Source of the DNA: Desulfobacterales bacterium
GTDB lineage: Bacteria; Desulfobacterota; Desulfobacteria; Desulfobacterales; JAUWMJ01
DNA: 16,497 bases
Assembly (NCBI GenBank): GCA_030613225.1
Contig: JAUWMJ010000015.1
Span: 1 to 16,497 of the forward strand
Direction of reading: 5' to 3'
A program made the translations under genes and the position numbers. The notes under the pieces were generated by a model. It worked only from the letters and a program-made list of their open reading frames with translations, was not told the DNA's origin and searched no databases. Shown one piece after another: positions 14,925-16,497 of the stretch (the stretch's first letter is position 1; each line of letters begins with the position of its first letter).

Positions 14925-15212
14925 ATGGAATCACCTGAAATAAAAGAAATATCATACTCAAAATATTTTATTGCCTTTCTTGATGTACTTGGTGGCTTTA
15001 AAAGCTTGGTTTTTAACAAAAAAGTAGGTAATAAAAGAAAAATAGAGGAGTATTTTGGGGAAATTAAAAATGTAATAACCATGCTTGAAAAAAACAAAGA
15101 TTAAAAGCTATTATTATAAGCGATTCAGTGATTCTATCTATACCATTTGGAGAATATCCTGATGATAGGATCTACAATTTTAGACATATCTATGTTGCTA
15201 TAGCAAAAATAC
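14925..15212 (+). pseudogene. Frameshifted fragment of a cyclase-like 'AFxDVLG' family protein
   Basis: ATG 14925 follows GAGG at 14911-14914. The first frame encodes YSKYFIAFLDVLGGFKSLVF and ends at a TAA at 15102-15104. A one-base change there continues as LKAIIISDSVILSIPFGEYP and RHIYVAIAKI. The order FIAFLDVLGG...IIISDSVILSI is that of a family of stand-alone, diverged class III cyclase-fold proteins of about 200-280 residues that I recall as hypothetical proteins. Homology stops at about 15212, where the terminator hairpin begins, so the C-terminal half is lost as well. Both the frameshift (GATTAAAA, probably once GATTTAAAA) and the truncation mark it as dead. Confidence 0.6.
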
Positions 15213-15222
15213 CTTTCAAAAT

Positions 15223-15278
15223 AAAAAACCCGGCCATGTATCGAATAAACAGATATCTGTTTATTCACATAGACCGGG
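15223..15278 (-). terminator. Strong intrinsic terminator for the minus-strand secreted-protein gene
   Basis: A 50-bp hairpin with CCCGG at 15229-15233 pairing with CCGGG at 15274-15278 and a perfect 24-bp palindrome at 15243-15266 (half-site GAATAAACAGAT). Read on the minus strand it is followed directly by TTTTTT (15228-15223). It lies about 100 bp downstream of the stop of the 15381-15848 gene. Confidence 0.7.
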
Positions 15279-15292
15279 CGATTGTCGTAAAG

Positions 15293-15348
15293 GTATTAAT
15301 TTTTGCGGATTTTTTGTTTCGCTCCGCTGGTCTTATTTTATATTAAAA
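15293..15348. repeat. 56-bp direct repeat, left copy
   Basis: The core contains TTTTTTGTTTCGCTCCGCTG followed by GTCTTATTTTA. It matches 15872-15927 at 53 of 56 positions. It sits 32 bp beyond the stop codon of the minus-strand gene between the copies, and contains a GCGGA/TCCGC hairpin. Confidence 0.8.
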
Positions 15349-15380
15349 TTGAGAATTTGTTATTTATAAATACTTTTCAA

Positions 15381-15848
15381 TTACTTTTCCATCAACTCTT
15401 TTATCCCATCTCTATACCTTTGGTCTATTTCCGTATCTCTACAATTACCAACCCGCACTTTAACTTCTTTAGCTTTGACTATTAAACGTAAAAGTTTTTC
15501 ATCCATCAGAGTAAGTGTTTTTTCTACAACATAACTGCTATCAACACCCACTTTTGTTTTTAGTTGCATCTTTCTTCCATATATCTTGCCATCAATTTTG
15601 AAATAAATATCGTCTGTTCCATGTAGGAGTTCCCAATCTTTTGGAGCATTACTGAAACACATAATGTATATGTCATCACTTGATTTGTATAAATAGCTAT
15701 AGTTGAAGTTGGGGATTTCCCCTACTAAATACTTGCAGGATGTTTTTTCTGTGAAGCTGTCTTTTGTACACACTACTTTATTGGTTGGATCTTCTGCATT
15801 TGCCGTAACACTAAACATGATTATTATTGCTATTATTAAGTATCTCAT
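15381..15848 (-). CDS. Small secreted hypothetical protein
   Basis: A 155-residue protein starting with a clear Sec signal peptide: MRYLIIAIIIMFSVTANA with probable cleavage after ANA (residue 18), leaving about 137 residues. The mature part has four Cys (in VVCTKDS, TSCKYLVG, YIMCFSN and GNCRDTE), which could form two disulfides in the periplasm. It has alternating strand-like segments ending in a charged helix. I do not recognise the family. AAGGAG about 10 nt upstream sets the start. The gene has its own terminator, runs against the cassette genes, and is bracketed by 56-bp direct repeats, so it looks like a separately acquired unit. Confidence 0.7.
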   Translation of the reverse strand: MRYLIIAIIIMFSVTANAEDPTNKVVCTKDSFTEKTSCKYLVGEIPNFNYSYLYKSSDDIYIMCFSNAPKDWELLHGTDDIYFKIDGKIYGRKMQLKTKVGVDSSYVVEKTLTLMDEKLLRLIVKAKEVKVRVGNCRDTEIDQRYRDGIKELMEK

Positions 15849-15871
15849 TTTTCACACTCCTTATTGTGAAA

Positions 15872-15927
15872 GTATTACTTTTTGCAGATTTTTTGTTTCG
15901 CTCCGCTGGTCTTATTTTATTTTAAAA
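15872..15927. repeat. 56-bp direct repeat, right copy
   Basis: It differs from 15293-15348 at three positions. Its edge lies 24 bp upstream of the ATG of the secreted-protein gene, so the promoter of that gene must lie in or beyond the repeat. Confidence 0.8.
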
Positions 15928-16055
15928 ACTTGTGAATTATAAAAACGTCTGTTAAAGGTGCTATCATTTTGCTAGTAAAAAACCTCTTTTAAACGAATTT
16001 TAACGAAAAACAATTAATCATCATATTTAGATAAGTTCCTGATAATAATATTGTA

Positions 16056-16131
16056 TGGAGCCGACGGGCGGAGTCGAACCGCCTGCCTGCTGATTACGAA
16101 TCAGCTGCTCTACCAACTGAGCTACGTCGGC
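16056..16131 (-). tRNA. tRNA-Thr (anticodon CGU)
   Basis: A complete cloverleaf on the minus strand. Acceptor GCCGACG pairs with CGTCGGC, followed by a T discriminator and an encoded CCA (16058-16056). The D-arm is AGCTCAGTTGGTAGAGC. The anticodon arm CTGAT-TTCGTAA-ATCAG has anticodon CGT at 16098-16096. The T-arm is GGCGG-TTCGACT-CCGCC. It reads ACG threonine codons. It stands alone, divergent from mfd. A tRNA at the edge of an accessory region is a classic integration point, but no repeated tRNA end was found in the window. Confidence 0.97.
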
Positions 16132-16187
16132 CAAAAACAATTTTTTTTACATTAACTGACCGCAGGCAGAAAATAACTACTGTGTTT

Positions 16188-16497
16188 ATGAATCCAAATC
16201 AAGAAAAAATTTCAATTGAAACCCTGACTGAAACCCTGATTGATAAAATTTCTGAAAGAAAGCAGGCAATCGAATGCACAGGATTGGAAGAATCCGCTAA
16301 AGCATACTTAATTTTAAGGATATTCTTAAAACATAAAGGCCCCGTTTTTCTGCTGGCTCCTTCTCAAAAATATGCGGAAAGGCTTTTGGAAGATCTGAGG
16401 TTTTTTGCAGGAAATGATGAAAACGGACTGCTTTATTTCCCTCCTTATAATATTTTGCCGTTTAAGTTTCTTTCTTATCATAGCGAAACAGCAGCCA
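16188..16497 (+). CDS. mfd: Transcription-repair coupling factor Mfd, N-terminal part (runs off window)
   Basis: 103 codons are visible. They match the UvrB-like N-terminal domain of Mfd: GLEESAKAYLI (the gly-rich turn of the degenerate Walker-A helix), GPVFLLAPSQKYAERLLEDLRFF, then LLYFPPYNILPFKFLSYHSE. Mfd removes stalled RNA polymerase at lesions and recruits UvrA. UvrB shares this domain, but the FPPYNILPF...HSETAA block is Mfd-like. ATG 16188 is used; GTG 16182 is in frame just upstream. No strong ribosome site is visible. The gene opens the conserved chromosome to the right. Confidence 0.85.
   Translation, partial: MNPNQEKISIETLTETLIDKISERKQAIECTGLEESAKAYLILRIFLKHKGPVFLLAPSQKYAERLLEDLRFFAGNDENGLLYFPPYNILPFKFLSYHSETAA

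Noticed and set aside
15293..15927. The 56-bp direct repeats as attC sites flanking a cassette
   Set aside because: Neither strand shows RYYYAAC and GTTRRRY boxes, and the repeats do not fold into long imperfect arms. I keep them as direct repeats only.
16056..16497. tRNA-Thr as the attachment site of a genomic island covering the cassette region
   Set aside because: No second copy of the tRNA 3' end was seen in the window and no phage-type integrase is present, so there is no direct support.

Overview
The window looks like part of a chromosome from a Desulfobacterota (Deltaproteobacteria) lineage, probably near Desulfobacterales. This placement is an inference. It rests on moderate-to-low GC, a class III cyclase-TPR protein of a type common there, a B3/4-domain protein, a CapA-type protein, an archaemetzincin, and a tRNA-Thr next to mfd. 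The sequence alone does not fix the taxon.

Left part (1-10,500). A 630-residue cyclase / FlgO-like / TPR protein is followed by a loosely packed region of mixed intact genes and gene pieces. Intact genes are a small conserved hypothetical (3481-3843, minus), a six-hairpin-glycosidase-like protein (4501-5670, minus), a CapA-type protein whose signal peptide appears cut off by a one-base frameshift (6035-7320, minus), and two adjacent putative zinc metalloproteases, the second an exported archaemetzincin (8285-10141, plus). Between them lie the C-terminal end of a radical SAM enzyme, the C-terminal end of a histone-deacetylase-family enzyme, the C-terminal end of an MFS transporter, and a B3/4 protein that ends early.

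Right part (about 10,960-14,900). This reads as an integron gene-cassette array without a visible integrase (a CALIN). A DUF433/DUF5615 toxin-antitoxin pair, an almost gene-free segment with a promoter, a PD-(D/E)XK nuclease, an HNH nuclease and two broken genes all face the same way. Imperfect palindromes of attC type separate several of them. The clearest is a 57-bp site at 13145-13201 with perfect RYYYAAC and GTTRRRY ends. The cargo (toxin-antitoxin plus two unrelated nucleases) suggests stability or defence functions, but no defence activity can be read from sequence.

Right edge. A small secreted protein on the minus strand sits between two 56-bp direct repeats (53/56 identical) and ends in a strong hairpin terminator. 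It is followed by tRNA-Thr(CGU) on the minus strand and the start of mfd on the plus strand, which runs off the window and marks the return to core chromosome.
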